In this document: piece after piece, positions 16,134-23,635 of the stretch
Numbering within the stretch: the first letter of the stretch is position 1
Layout of the letters: each line of letters begins with the position of its first letter
NCBI RefSeq assembly: GCF_014596515.1
Contig: NZ_MSJQ01000230.1
Span: forward strand, 1-34,279
DNA: 34,279 nucleotides
Source: Streptomyces sp. CBMA156
GTDB taxonomy: Bacteria > Actinomycetota > Actinomycetes > Streptomycetales > Streptomycetaceae
Reading direction: 5' to 3'
Notes under the pieces: model-generated
What the model saw: the letters and a program-made list of their open reading frames with translations, nothing else
What the model was told of the DNA's origin: nothing
Databases searched by the model: none
Position numbers and translations under genes: made by a program

Positions 16134-16878
16134 CACCACCCCACCACCCCACCACCCCACCAGCCGGCCCGCCGGCACGCCGGCCCCAACACACAACACC
16201 AGGACACAACACCGGAAACGAGGCACAGCACAGGGCGAACACAACACCGGGGCACAACACCGGGAACGAGGCACAGCACAGGGCGGGCACCGCACACCGC
16301 AGGCACAACCCCGGGCACAGGACGAGCACCCCACAAGGCGGGCACGGCACACCACAGGCACAGCACCGGGCGGGCACCGCACAGCCCGGGAACCCCGGAC
16401 ACCGCGCCGGACACCACGCCGGCCCAGGACAACACAGACCAAGCCCACCACGGGAACCCCCGAGCCCGGCACAGAACCCAGCGAAACCCACAACGCCATA
16501 CGCGGCCACGCCCAGCCCCACAACAGAACCCGGCCCACAACCACACGACACGACACGGGGCTCAGTACAGGACCGCACCAACACGGCACGAAAGCCCCGA
16601 ACACAACGACGCCGGACACCAGACAGTCACACCACCGGCCAGAACGCACACGACACCACAACACAACAGACAAACCCGCACAACAACCAACAACACCAAC
16701 ACAGAACAGAAACCCCGGACACCACCCAACCCCCCCCCGGCCGGGGCCGCTTCACCCCCGCGACACCACAACCACCCCGAAACACACCGGACTTACAACA
16801 CCACCCCACCCAGGACCACCGTCCCGCGCAGACCCGGCCACACCACCCCGCCCACGCCACCCACCAGGAGACCCCACC
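16134..16878. other. T-depleted spacer between the two flavoenzyme genes
   Basis: No gene supported. The + strand has no T at all from 16132 to 16498 (367 nt) and only a few more up to about 16740. A 32-bp direct repeat containing AACGAGGCACAGCACAGGGC occurs at 16206 and 16254 (48-bp period, one mismatch). The right end carries the ribosome site AGGAGA of the next gene. Its length (745 bp) means the oxidase gene probably has its own promoter, though none was recognised. Confidence 0.7.
16206..16285. repeat. 32-bp direct repeat, 48-bp period
   Basis: Two copies with one mismatch, at 16206-16237 and 16254-16285, inside the T-free tract. Similar shorter fragments (CACAGCACAGGG, GGCACAGCACCGGGCGGGC) continue to about 16380. 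Confidence 0.75.
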
Positions 16879-18357
16879 ATGAACCACCGACCCACACCAA
16901 CCAGGCGCACCATCCTCACCGGCGCCACCGCCACCGTCATCGGCTTCAACACCACCACCCGCACCTGGGCCACCACCACCGACACCCCCACCCCCGGACG
17001 CATCACCCCCCTGCCCCCCATCCAGGGCACCCTCACCACCGACACCACCACCCGCGACACCCACGCCCACGACTTCGGACGCCTCACCACCACCACCCCC
17101 TACGCCGTCCTCACCCCCACCGGCCCCGCCGACATCGCCACCATCATCAACTACGCCCGCCGCAACAACCTCAAAGTCGCCATGAACGGCCAAAGCGGCA
17201 CCGGCACCGAACTCGAATCACACTCCAACTACGGCCAAGCCGGCGTCGCCGGCGGCATCAGCATCAACGCCCGCGCCCTCAACCGCATCCACGCCATCAC
17301 CCCCACCAACGCCACCGTCGACGCCGGCGTCACCTGGGCCCAACTCACCGACGCCACCCTCACCCACAACCTCACACCCCCCTGCCTCACCGACTACCTC
17401 CACCTCTCCATCGGCGGCACCATCAGCGTCGGCGGCATCGGCTCCACCGTCCACAAACACGGCCTCCAAGCCGACACCGTCGAATCCATCGAAATCGTCA
17501 CCGGCACCGGCCGCATCCTCACCGCCTCCCCCACCCACAACCCCACCCTCTTCCACACCGCCCTCGCCGGCGCCGGCCAAGTCGGCATCATCACCCGCGC
17601 CACCCTCAAACTCATCCCCGCCCCCAAAAACGCCCGCGTCTTCACCCTCACCTACAACGACCAACACACCTTCCTCACCGACCAACAAACCATCCTCAAC
17701 GACGGCCGCTTCCCCTCCCAAATCGGCGAAATCCTCATCCAACCCAACGGACAACCCCCCCGCTACAAAATCGAAGCCGTCGCCCACTACAACACCACCA
17801 CCCCCAACCCCACACCCCTCCTCACCAACCTCAACCCCACCACCACCGACATCACCGACCAGACCTACCACGACTACACCCACCGCGCCGACACCTTCGC
17901 CGACACCATCAAAAACCTCGGCTACTGGAACGCCCCCAAACCCTGGCTCTCCCTCTTCCTCCCCGCCACCACCACCCCCCAATTCCTCAACCACGCCCTC
18001 CCCCAAATCACCCCCCAAGACATCGGCGCCGGCCTCCTCCTCTGCTACCCCTTCCACACCAACAAACTCACCCACCCCCTCGCCATCACCCCCAACGAAC
18101 CCACCACCTACCTCTTCGACCTCCTCACCTTCCCCCACCCCGACACCAACCCCCAACCCGCCCTCCAACGCAACCGCACCCTCTACAACACCGCCACCCA
18201 ACTCGGCGCAAAACGCTACCTCGTCGGCGCCATCCCCCACATGACCCCCCACGACTGGCAAACCCACTACGGCCCCCACTGGACCACCCTCACCACCGCC
18301 AAAAACACCTACGACCCCACCCACACCCTCACCCCCGGCCAAAACATCTTCCCCTAA
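16879..18357 (+). CDS. Exported cytokinin-dehydrogenase-like FAD oxidase (VAO family)
   Basis: 492 aa. The N-terminus TRRTILTGATATVIGF is a twin-arginine signal (RR at 9-10), so the folded flavoprotein is exported. The FAD domain has SHSNYGQAGVAGG, where His115 matches the His that binds FAD covalently in cytokinin dehydrogenases (usual motif GHS.xGQ), then DYLHLSIGGTISVGGIG, whose Asp172 matches the catalytic Asp, and LAGAGQVGIITRATLKLIPAP. The C-terminal YDPTHTLTPGQNIFP is also the family ending. These enzymes oxidise a C-N bond of isoprenoid adenines, but no IPT, LOG or fas-type genes are here, so another substrate is likely. Start ATG 16879 has AGGAGA upstream. Counting codons, all 10 Lys are AAA and all 7 Glu are GAA, very unlike Streptomyces. 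Confidence 0.85.
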   Translation: MNHRPTPTRRTILTGATATVIGFNTTTRTWATTTDTPTPGRITPLPPIQGTLTTDTTTRDTHAHDFGRLTTTTPYAVLTPTGPADIATIINYARRNNLKVAMNGQSGTGTELESHSNYGQAGVAGGISINARALNRIHAITPTNATVDAGVTWAQLTDATLTHNLTPPCLTDYLHLSIGGTISVGGIGSTVHKHGLQADTVESIEIVTGTGRILTASPTHNPTLFHTALAGAGQVGIITRATLKLIPAPKNARVFTLTYNDQHTFLTDQQTILNDGRFPSQIGEILIQPNGQPPRYKIEAVAHYNTTTPNPTPLLTNLNPTTTDITDQTYHDYTHRADTFADTIKNLGYWNAPKPWLSLFLPATTTPQFLNHALPQITPQDIGAGLLLCYPFHTNKLTHPLAITPNEPTTYLFDLLTFPHPDTNPQPALQRNRTLYNTATQLGAKRYLVGAIPHMTPHDWQTHYGPHWTTLTTAKNTYDPTHTLTPGQNIFP

Positions 18358-18385
18358 CACCAAAACCACACCGGAAACAGAAAAA

Positions 18386-18412
18386 GGGAATCCGGCACCG
18401 CATCGGATTCCC
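18386..18412. terminator. Hairpin between oxidase and SRPBCC genes
   Basis: Perfect 9-bp arms GGGAATCCG and CGGATTCCC with a 9-nt loop, 29 nt after the oxidase stop and preceded by an A-rich run. It could end transcription, or be an operator for the downstream operon. Confidence 0.6.
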
Positions 18413-18461
18413 GGCCAGAGCGTCGCATCACCCACTCGCAACCTCCCGGAACGGATACCCC

Positions 18462-18938
18462 ATGCACGCCATCCACCACACCGACCAGACCCTCCTCAAC
18501 CACCCCACCCAGGCCGTCTGGGACGCCATCATCAGCGAACTCAACGGAAAGACCACCTGGTGGCACCCCCACAACACCCACCAGCCCGGTCCAACCCCGC
18601 CCCACCAGTCCGGCGGAACCACCACCACGACCATCCACACCGGCGGCGTCGGCAAACCCGGCCCCAAACTCCGTTTCACCTCCACCACCACCCAGATCAC
18701 CCCCAACGCCCAGCTCACCCAGTCCCACACCGGCCATTTCCACGGCACCACCACGTACACCCTCACCCCCCTCCACAACAACACCCAGACCCGGCTCACC
18801 ATCACCTTCGCCACCACACCCCACCGCCTCGCCAAATTCCTCCACCGCCTCACCAACCTCACCGCCAAGCACACCACCGCCACCCAGAACGCCCTCGCCA
18901 ACCTCCACCGCCACCTCAAGACCGCCCATCAGAACTGA
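18462..18938 (+). CDS. SRPBCC (START-like) family protein
   Basis: 158 aa, one helix-grip domain. The start HAIHHTDQTLLNHPTQAVWDAI is the typical first strand plus helix of the polyketide cyclase/START fold, the centre has TTWWHPH and KPGPKLRFTSTTTQITPNAQL strands, and the end is a long amphipathic helix (HRLAKFLHRLTNLTAKHT). Members bind hydrophobic ligands in a central cavity; some are cyclases or aromatases. In this cluster it may bind or cyclise the acyl intermediate. No catalytic residues can be named. ATG 18462 has a weak GGAACGGA site. It precedes the hydrolase gene by 32 nt, probably in one operon. Skewed base use continues through it. Confidence 0.72.
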   Translation: MHAIHHTDQTLLNHPTQAVWDAIISELNGKTTWWHPHNTHQPGPTPPHQSGGTTTTTIHTGGVGKPGPKLRFTSTTTQITPNAQLTQSHTGHFHGTTTYTLTPLHNNTQTRLTITFATTPHRLAKFLHRLTNLTAKHTTATQNALANLHRHLKTAHQN

Positions 18939-18970
18939 GAAACGAAAAGCCCCGGGAAAAGGAGGCCACC

Positions 18971-19864
18971 GTGACCATCACCGAAATCCCCGCACTCCCC
19001 GCCGAGCAGGCCGTCACCACCACCGACCACACCGCGACCACCGACGACCACGCGCAGCTCGCCATCACGGTCCACCAGCCGGGCGAGCCCGATCCGAGCC
19101 GGCCGCTGGTGCTGCTCGTCCACGGCTGGGCGGCCTCCCGCACGGTCTGGCACGCCACCGCGCAGCAGCTCGCGGCAGCCGGGCACACGGTGGCGACGTA
19201 CGACCAGCGGGGGCACGCCTCGTCGACGGCAGGGCGGGAGCCGATCAGCATCGAGCGGCTCGCGCGGGACCTGGACACCGTGGTCGGGACGCTGACCACG
19301 CCGGGGCGGCCGGTCGTGGTGGTGGGGCACTCCGGTGGCGGGTACGCCGCGCTCGCGTGGGCGGCCGGACTCTCCGCGGGGCGCGGTGGGTCAAGTACCC
19401 AGCGGCTGGCGGGTCTTGTGCTGGTCTCGACCGCCTCGCACGGGCAGAACACGCCCGCGAACGAGGTCAGGATGATGGGGTCGAAGCTGTTCAGCCGGGC
19501 CCTGCGGACGCCGTGGCTGGGCCGCCGGCTGCTCGGCGGGACGCACGGGCCGAGCGCCTCGCTGTCGGCGCGGGAGGCGAACCGGCGGCTGTTCGCCAGT
19601 ACGCCGCCGGGCACCCGGGCCGCCTGCTTCGCGTCGACCCGGGAGATGGACCAACGGGCAGGCCTGGCACGGATCACCGCGCCGACGACCGTCATCACCG
19701 GCACCGAGGACAAGATCGTGAAGCCGAGCTTCAGTCAGGAGCTCGTCTCGGCGCTGCCGCACGCCGAACTGCACCGGATTCCCGGCACCGGCCACATGGT
19801 GCCGCTGGAGACTCCGCGGCACATCGCCCACCACGTCCACCTGCTGGTCACGGCCGGCCGCTGA
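18971..19864 (+). CDS. Alpha/beta hydrolase
   Basis: 297 aa. The oxyanion segment is VLLVHGWAAS, the nucleophile elbow GHSGGG has Ser121, the acid is probably Asp247 in TGTEDKIV, and the His is H275 in PGTGHMVPLE, a full triad. It could release or modify an ester or thioester, possibly the ester formed by the monooxygenase or the acyl chain on the ACP. Start GTG 18971 follows a strong AAAAGGAGG at 5-nt spacing; an open frame reaches further upstream but lacks a ribosome site. The first 30 codons keep the A/C-rich pattern of the cluster and the rest is ordinary, so the composition border falls inside this gene. The PPTase gene begins 5 nt after its stop. Confidence 0.9.
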   Translation: MTITEIPALPAEQAVTTTDHTATTDDHAQLAITVHQPGEPDPSRPLVLLVHGWAASRTVWHATAQQLAAAGHTVATYDQRGHASSTAGREPISIERLARDLDTVVGTLTTPGRPVVVVGHSGGGYAALAWAAGLSAGRGGSSTQRLAGLVLVSTASHGQNTPANEVRMMGSKLFSRALRTPWLGRRLLGGTHGPSASLSAREANRRLFASTPPGTRAACFASTREMDQRAGLARITAPTTVITGTEDKIVKPSFSQELVSALPHAELHRIPGTGHMVPLETPRHIAHHVHLLVTAGR

Positions 19865-19869
19865 CGACC

Positions 19870-20535
19870 GTGACCACCACCGTCCCCGCCGGCGTCCTGG
19901 CCGCTCTGCTCCCGCCCCACGTCCACTGCGCCGAGGCCTTCGGCGGCCCGTCCGAGGACCGTCTGCTGCCCCTGGAGGCCGCGTACATCCAGGACCGTTC
20001 GCCGCGCCGCCGCCGGCAGTTCGCCACCGCGAGGACGCTCGCCCGCCAGGCGCTCGGCGCTCTCGGGGAGCCGCCGGTGCCGCTGTTGCCCGGTCCGGGT
20101 GGGGCACCCCGGTGGCCGGCGGGTGTCACGGGCAGCATCACCCACACCGACGGCTACACGGCCTGCGCCGTCGCCGGCACCGGGCAGCACGCCTCGCTCG
20201 GGATCGACGCCGAGCCCGCCCGACCGCTGCCCCACGGCGTACTCCGGCTGGTGAGCGGCGAAGCCGAACGCGCGGGCCTCGCCGCGCTGCCCGAGGGCTC
20301 CGTCCCCTGGGACACCGTCCTGTTCAGTGCGAAGGAGGCCGCCTACAAGGCGGTCCATCCGCTGACCGGCACCTGGGCGCCCCTCGCGGCCATCACCGTG
20401 TCCGTGCACGCGGACGGCACGTTCACCGTCCGCCACCCGCACCACCCGGTCGCCCGCACCGGCTCCTGGGGCGTGCGCCATGGAACGGTCGTCACCGCGC
20501 TGGTGCTTCCGCCTCGGATGGCGGCCGCCGCGTGA
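19870..20535 (+). CDS. 4'-phosphopantetheinyl transferase (Sfp/EntD type)
   Basis: 221 aa, normal for the Sfp/EntD class. The two signature motifs are LGIDAEPARPL (G111-I-D-A-E115, Mg binding) and LFSAKEAAYKAV (K155-E156-...-K160). ITHTDGY before them fits the first conserved segment. It moves phosphopantetheine from CoA to a carrier-protein Ser, converting apo to holo form. The GTG start at 19870 is 5 nt after the hydrolase stop, so the two are cotranscribed; likely partners are the ACP at 11370-11630 and the NRPS carrier domain at the window end. Its 3' 193 bp are also read antisense by the GDSL gene. Confidence 0.92.
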   Translation: MTTTVPAGVLAALLPPHVHCAEAFGGPSEDRLLPLEAAYIQDRSPRRRRQFATARTLARQALGALGEPPVPLLPGPGGAPRWPAGVTGSITHTDGYTACAVAGTGQHASLGIDAEPARPLPHGVLRLVSGEAERAGLAALPEGSVPWDTVLFSAKEAAYKAVHPLTGTWAPLAAITVSVHADGTFTVRHPHHPVARTGSWGVRHGTVVTALVLPPRMAAAA

Positions 20536-21713
20536 GACGGCCGTCCCGATGCCGGCTCACCGGGCCAGTGGCCCCCGGGCGCGAGCGCGAGGCCGGCGAA
20601 ACGGTCCGCGATGAGCCGGTGGGCCTCCGGGGAGGGGTGGAGCCCGTCGGGGAGCGGGTGGAGGCCGTGTTCGGCCTCGCCGTAGAGGGCCAGTCCGTCC
20701 AGGTGGTGCAGGTGCTGGTCGCCGTCGGCCCGGCGTTCGGCCACGATGCGGGCCAGTTCGGCGCGGATGACGGTGAGGGTCAGACGGCCGGCGGCGACGT
20801 CGGCGGGGTCACCGGTGGCGCGGAAGCGCAGGGTGCCGTCACTGAAGTCGGGGGCCAGCGGGCCCGGCACCGTCTCGTGGATCGGGCAGAGCAGCGGGGA
20901 GACGACCAGCAGCGGTGTGGCCGGGTGACCGTCCCTGACGGTGTCCAGGAAGCCGTGGACGGCCGGGGCGAGGGCGCGCAGCCGCATCAGGTCGGTGTTC
21001 ACCAGGTTGATGCCGAGCTTGAGGCTGATCAGGTCCGCCGGGGTGTCGCGGATGGCACGCGCGGTGAACGGGTCGAGCAGGGCGCCGCCACCGAAGCCGA
21101 GGTTGGTCAGGTCCAGTCCGGCGCCGTTGGCCACCAGGGCCGGCCAGGTGCCGGTGGGGTGGGCGGCGTTGGAACCGTGGCTGATCGAACTGCCGTGGTG
21201 CAGCCAGCGCTTGCGGGTGCCGGTCGGGACCGGCTCGATCGGGGCGTCGGTGTCGAGGGCGATCAGTTCGGTGGTCTCGGTGTGCGGGAGCCAGATCTCG
21301 ACGGTCTTGTCCCGCTCCGGCAGGCCGGTGAACCGGGCGGCGCCGGGCGGTCCTTCGGTCAGTTCGAAGCGGCCGGTGGCGAGGTCGACGGTGCGCAGGT
21401 TGCCGCCGGGGACGGTGGCCTGCGCGGTGAGCCGGCCGTCCACCAGGAGGTCGTGGACGCCGTCGGGGACGTTCGGGACGCCCGGGTAGGCGCGCTTGGT
21501 GGGGACGGCGTGCAGCGTGACGGTGGTCGCCCGGGTACGGAAGGCGAGCCGGACGCCGGAGGGCTGGGACTCGGCCATCGCGAGCTGCTCGTCCGGGATC
21601 TGCCGTCGGGCGCGGGCCGGCAGGCGGTGCGGCAGCAGGCCGCCGCGGGTGTGCTCGACGTCGAGGTGGCCGTGGAGGAGGTCCTCGGTGACGGGGGTGG
21701 TGATGGTCGTCAT
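20343..21713 (-). CDS. SGNH/GDSL hydrolase with two-domain layout
   Basis: 456 aa. An N-terminal beta-rich domain (about 1-165) precedes an SGNH esterase domain: HHGSSISHGSNA (Ser block), NLGFGGGALLD (Gly block), LKLGINLVNTD (Asn block) and DGLHPSPEAH (Asp/His block). It should cleave ester or acetyl groups, location cytosolic as no signal peptide is seen. Relatives appear to end around DRFAGLALAP, but here the frame goes on for about 75 more residues as antisense of the PPTase gene, up to a TAG at 20343. The tail is likely the result of a lost stop. ATG 21713 has GAAGAAG upstream. It lies 58 nt after the TetR gene on the same strand, so the two are probably one operon under TetR control. Confidence 0.85.
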   Translation of the reverse strand: MTTITTPVTEDLLHGHLDVEHTRGGLLPHRLPARARRQIPDEQLAMAESQPSGVRLAFRTRATTVTLHAVPTKRAYPGVPNVPDGVHDLLVDGRLTAQATVPGGNLRTVDLATGRFELTEGPPGAARFTGLPERDKTVEIWLPHTETTELIALDTDAPIEPVPTGTRKRWLHHGSSISHGSNAAHPTGTWPALVANGAGLDLTNLGFGGGALLDPFTARAIRDTPADLISLKLGINLVNTDLMRLRALAPAVHGFLDTVRDGHPATPLLVVSPLLCPIHETVPGPLAPDFSDGTLRFRATGDPADVAAGRLTLTVIRAELARIVAERRADGDQHLHHLDGLALYGEAEHGLHPLPDGLHPSPEAHRLIADRFAGLALAPGGHWPGEPASGRPSHAAAAIRGGSTSAVTTVPWRTPQEPVRATGWCGWRTVNVPSACTDTVMAARGAQVPVSGWTAL

Positions 21714-21771
21714 GGCGCTTCTTCGGTTCGTCGGATGGATCAGGACATCAGGTCGTCGTGCGATCGACGGA

Positions 21772-22359
21772 TCAACCGGCGCGACCGCCCGGACGGGCGC
21801 CGCCCGCGCGCAGCAGGGCGTCGACGGAGTCGATGATCCACTCCCAGGACTCCCGCGCGTCGACCGCGGTGTGGCTGAACCCGCCGGCCGCCTCCAGGCT
21901 GATGTAGCCGTGGAAGACGCTGCCGAGCATCCGCACCGCGTGGGTCTGCTCCGGTTCGCCCAGGTCGTAGCCGCGCAGGATCGCCCTGGCCATCTGGGCG
22001 TGCCGGACGCCCGCACTGGCGGTGGCCGTCTCGGTGTCCAGGCGCAGCCTGGTGGCGTCGTACCGGCCGGGGTGGCCGGCCGCGTAGTCGCGGTAGGCGT
22101 CCGCGAAGGCGCCGAGCGCGTCGCGGCCCGCCCGGCCGGCGAGGGCGTCGGCGACCAGGTCGGCGAGTTCCGCCAGGGCGTACAGGGCGATCCGGGTCCT
22201 GAGGTCCTGCGAGCTCTTGACGTGGGAGTAGAGGCTGGCCGTCCGGACGCCGAAGCGGCGGGCGACCGCGGCGACGGTCACCTGGTCGAAGCCGGCCTCG
22301 TCGGCGAGTTCGGCGCCCGCGACGACCAGCCGCTCGACGGTCAGCCCTGCCCTTGCCAT
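21772..22359 (-). CDS. TetR/AcrR family repressor (WHG-domain type)
   Basis: 195 aa. The HTH is at residues about 8-50: LVVAGAELADEAGFDQVTVAAVARRFGVRTASLYSHV, the usual TetR order. The C-terminal half with SVFHGYISLEAAGGF matches the WHG ligand-binding domain. It likely represses itself and the GDSL hydrolase gene downstream, since a perfect palindrome sits between the -35 and -10 boxes of its own promoter (22399-22428). The ligand is unknown. ATG 22359 fits the family start (MARAGLTVERLV). Confidence 0.92.
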   Translation of the reverse strand: MARAGLTVERLVVAGAELADEAGFDQVTVAAVARRFGVRTASLYSHVKSSQDLRTRIALYALAELADLVADALAGRAGRDALGAFADAYRDYAAGHPGRYDATRLRLDTETATASAGVRHAQMARAILRGYDLGEPEQTHAVRMLGSVFHGYISLEAAGGFSHTAVDARESWEWIIDSVDALLRAGGARPGGRAG

Positions 22360-22398
22360 GCGTGTTCTCCCGTACGGTCGCGTCGGCGTTCTACGGAC

Positions 22399-22428
22399 AG
22401 TATGGGATTGCCTAAATGGTTTAGGCAA
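22399..22428 (-). promoter_or_regulatory. TetR promoter with embedded operator
   Basis: Reading leftward, -35 TTGCCT (22423-22428) and -10 CATACT (22399-22404) are 18 bp apart. A perfect inverted repeat with arms TTGCCTAAA and TTTAGGCAA and a 3-bp spacer TGG (22408-22428) overlaps the -35 box and the spacer. Local AT content is far above the surroundings. This is a textbook self-repression layout. Confidence 0.82.
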
Positions 22429-22444
22429 ATGGGAAAGGCCTGTC

Positions 22445-23452
22445 TCAACCGGCCAGGATCACCGTCTCCGCCGGCCCCGAGAAGCCCGCCTGCTGGGCCT
22501 GGGTGCCCGTGGCGGCCAGCCGGCGGTGCTCCTGCGGGCTGACGCCGCGCACCCGCTTGAAGGCCGCCGAGAGGGCGAAGGCATTGCTGTAGCCGACCTT
22601 GCGGGCGGCGAAGGCGACGGTGCACTCGGGCTCGCGCAGCAGGTCGGCGGCGACGGCCAGGCGCCAGCCCGCCAGGTACGCCATCGGGGGCTCGCCGACC
22701 AGGGCGGTGAAGCGGCGGGCCAGACCGGCCCGGGAGACCCCGACCTGCTGCGCCAGGTCGGCGACCGTCCAGGCGGTGGCCGGGTCGTCGTGCATCAGCC
22801 GCAGCACCGGGCCGACCACCGGATCGTGCTGGGCGCGGTACCAGGCGGGGGCGCCGGAGTCGGGGGCGGCCAGCCAGGAGCGCAGGACGGAGACCACCAG
22901 CAGGTCCAGGATGCGGTCCAGGACCAGCTCCTGGCCGGGCTCGTTGCGCCCTATCTCGGCGGCCAGCAGGTGCACCAGGGTGTCGTCGGCGCCGGTGCCG
23001 GCCGGGCGGACCAGCAGGGCGGGCAGGCAGCCGAGCAGCCGCTGGCCGATCTCGTGCTCGGCCTGGTAGGTGCCGGACAGCACCACCGAGGAGGCCTTGT
23101 CGCCCTCGCGGCCCTGGCCCCAGGTCCGGACGCCGAGCGACATCACCTCCGAGACGTCCACCCCGTCCTTGGTGCAGACCTGGCCCGGGCCGACGATCAC
23201 GTCCACCGGGGTGTCCGGGTCGTCGGCCACGGTGTACGGCTCCGGGCCGCGCACGATCGCCACGTCCCCGGGACGCAGCAGCAGCGGTGTGCCGCGCTCG
23301 GGCAGGATCCAGGCGTCGCCGCGGACCATCGTCACCACCGAGAGCGGGGCCCGGTCCTCGATCCGCAGCGACCACGGCGGGGTGAGGATCGAGCGCAGCA
23401 GGAACGCGCCGCGGGCCTTGGGGCCGTCGAGAAGTCCCGTCAGAGTGTCCAT
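22445..23452 (-). CDS. AraC family regulator (cupin_6 plus HTH)
   Basis: 335 aa. The N-terminal cupin-type sensor (about 1-190) contains RGDAWILPERG, LLLRPGDVAIVRGPEPYTVAD and LVHLLAAEIGRNEPGQELVLDRILDLLVV; the C-terminal double HTH has WTVADLAQQVGVSRAGLARRFTALVGEPPMAYLAGWRL and VGYSNAFALSAAFKRVRGVSPQEHR. It probably activates or represses the divergent DUF1772 gene, with which it shares a 183-nt region containing two direct TCATTTGA sites. No SD precedes ATG 23452, and TACACT 7 nt before it would give a leaderless mRNA. Confidence 0.92.
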   Translation of the reverse strand: MDTLTGLLDGPKARGAFLLRSILTPPWSLRIEDRAPLSVVTMVRGDAWILPERGTPLLLRPGDVAIVRGPEPYTVADDPDTPVDVIVGPGQVCTKDGVDVSEVMSLGVRTWGQGREGDKASSVVLSGTYQAEHEIGQRLLGCLPALLVRPAGTGADDTLVHLLAAEIGRNEPGQELVLDRILDLLVVSVLRSWLAAPDSGAPAWYRAQHDPVVGPVLRLMHDDPATAWTVADLAQQVGVSRAGLARRFTALVGEPPMAYLAGWRLAVAADLLREPECTVAFAARKVGYSNAFALSAAFKRVRGVSPQEHRRLAATGTQAQQAGFSGPAETVILAG

Positions 23453-23461
23453 GTCGCCAAG

Positions 23462-23500
23462 TGTAGACGGTGGGACATCATTTGACGGTTCGTCATTTGA
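23462..23500 (-). promoter_or_regulatory. AraC-type operator and leaderless promoter
   Basis: TCATTTGA is repeated at 23478-23485 and 23493-23500, 15 bp apart, with an overlapping inverted repeat TGACG-GTT-CGTCA (23483-23495). Direct repeats are the usual AraC-family target. On the - strand, TACACT ends 7 nt before ATG 23452, a -10 position that would start the mRNA at the AUG. The -35 is weak. Confidence 0.5.
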
Positions 23501-23583
23501 GGGACTCTTGAGTGACGGAGGTGGCTCACACCGCCCGGATGCCGGATGATCTGCCCACGGGGGTACGGACCGAGACGCGGCGA

Positions 23584-23609
23584 CCGGTACCGCGAGACAG
23601 CGGTACCGG
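23584..23609. promoter_or_regulatory. Perfect 10-bp inverted repeat before the DUF1772 gene
   Basis: The arms CCGGTACCGC and GCGGTACCGG with spacer GAGACA lie 26 nt before ATG 23636. It could be an operator or an mRNA hairpin near the ribosome site. No known consensus is matched. Confidence 0.6.
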
Positions 23610-23635
23610 CAGCGAGAAGTGAGGGGCTCACGACG

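Noticed and set aside
16879..18357. Cytokinin biosynthesis (fas-type) cluster
   Set aside because: Only the dehydrogenase-like gene is present; no isopentenyltransferase, LOG, P450 or ferredoxin.
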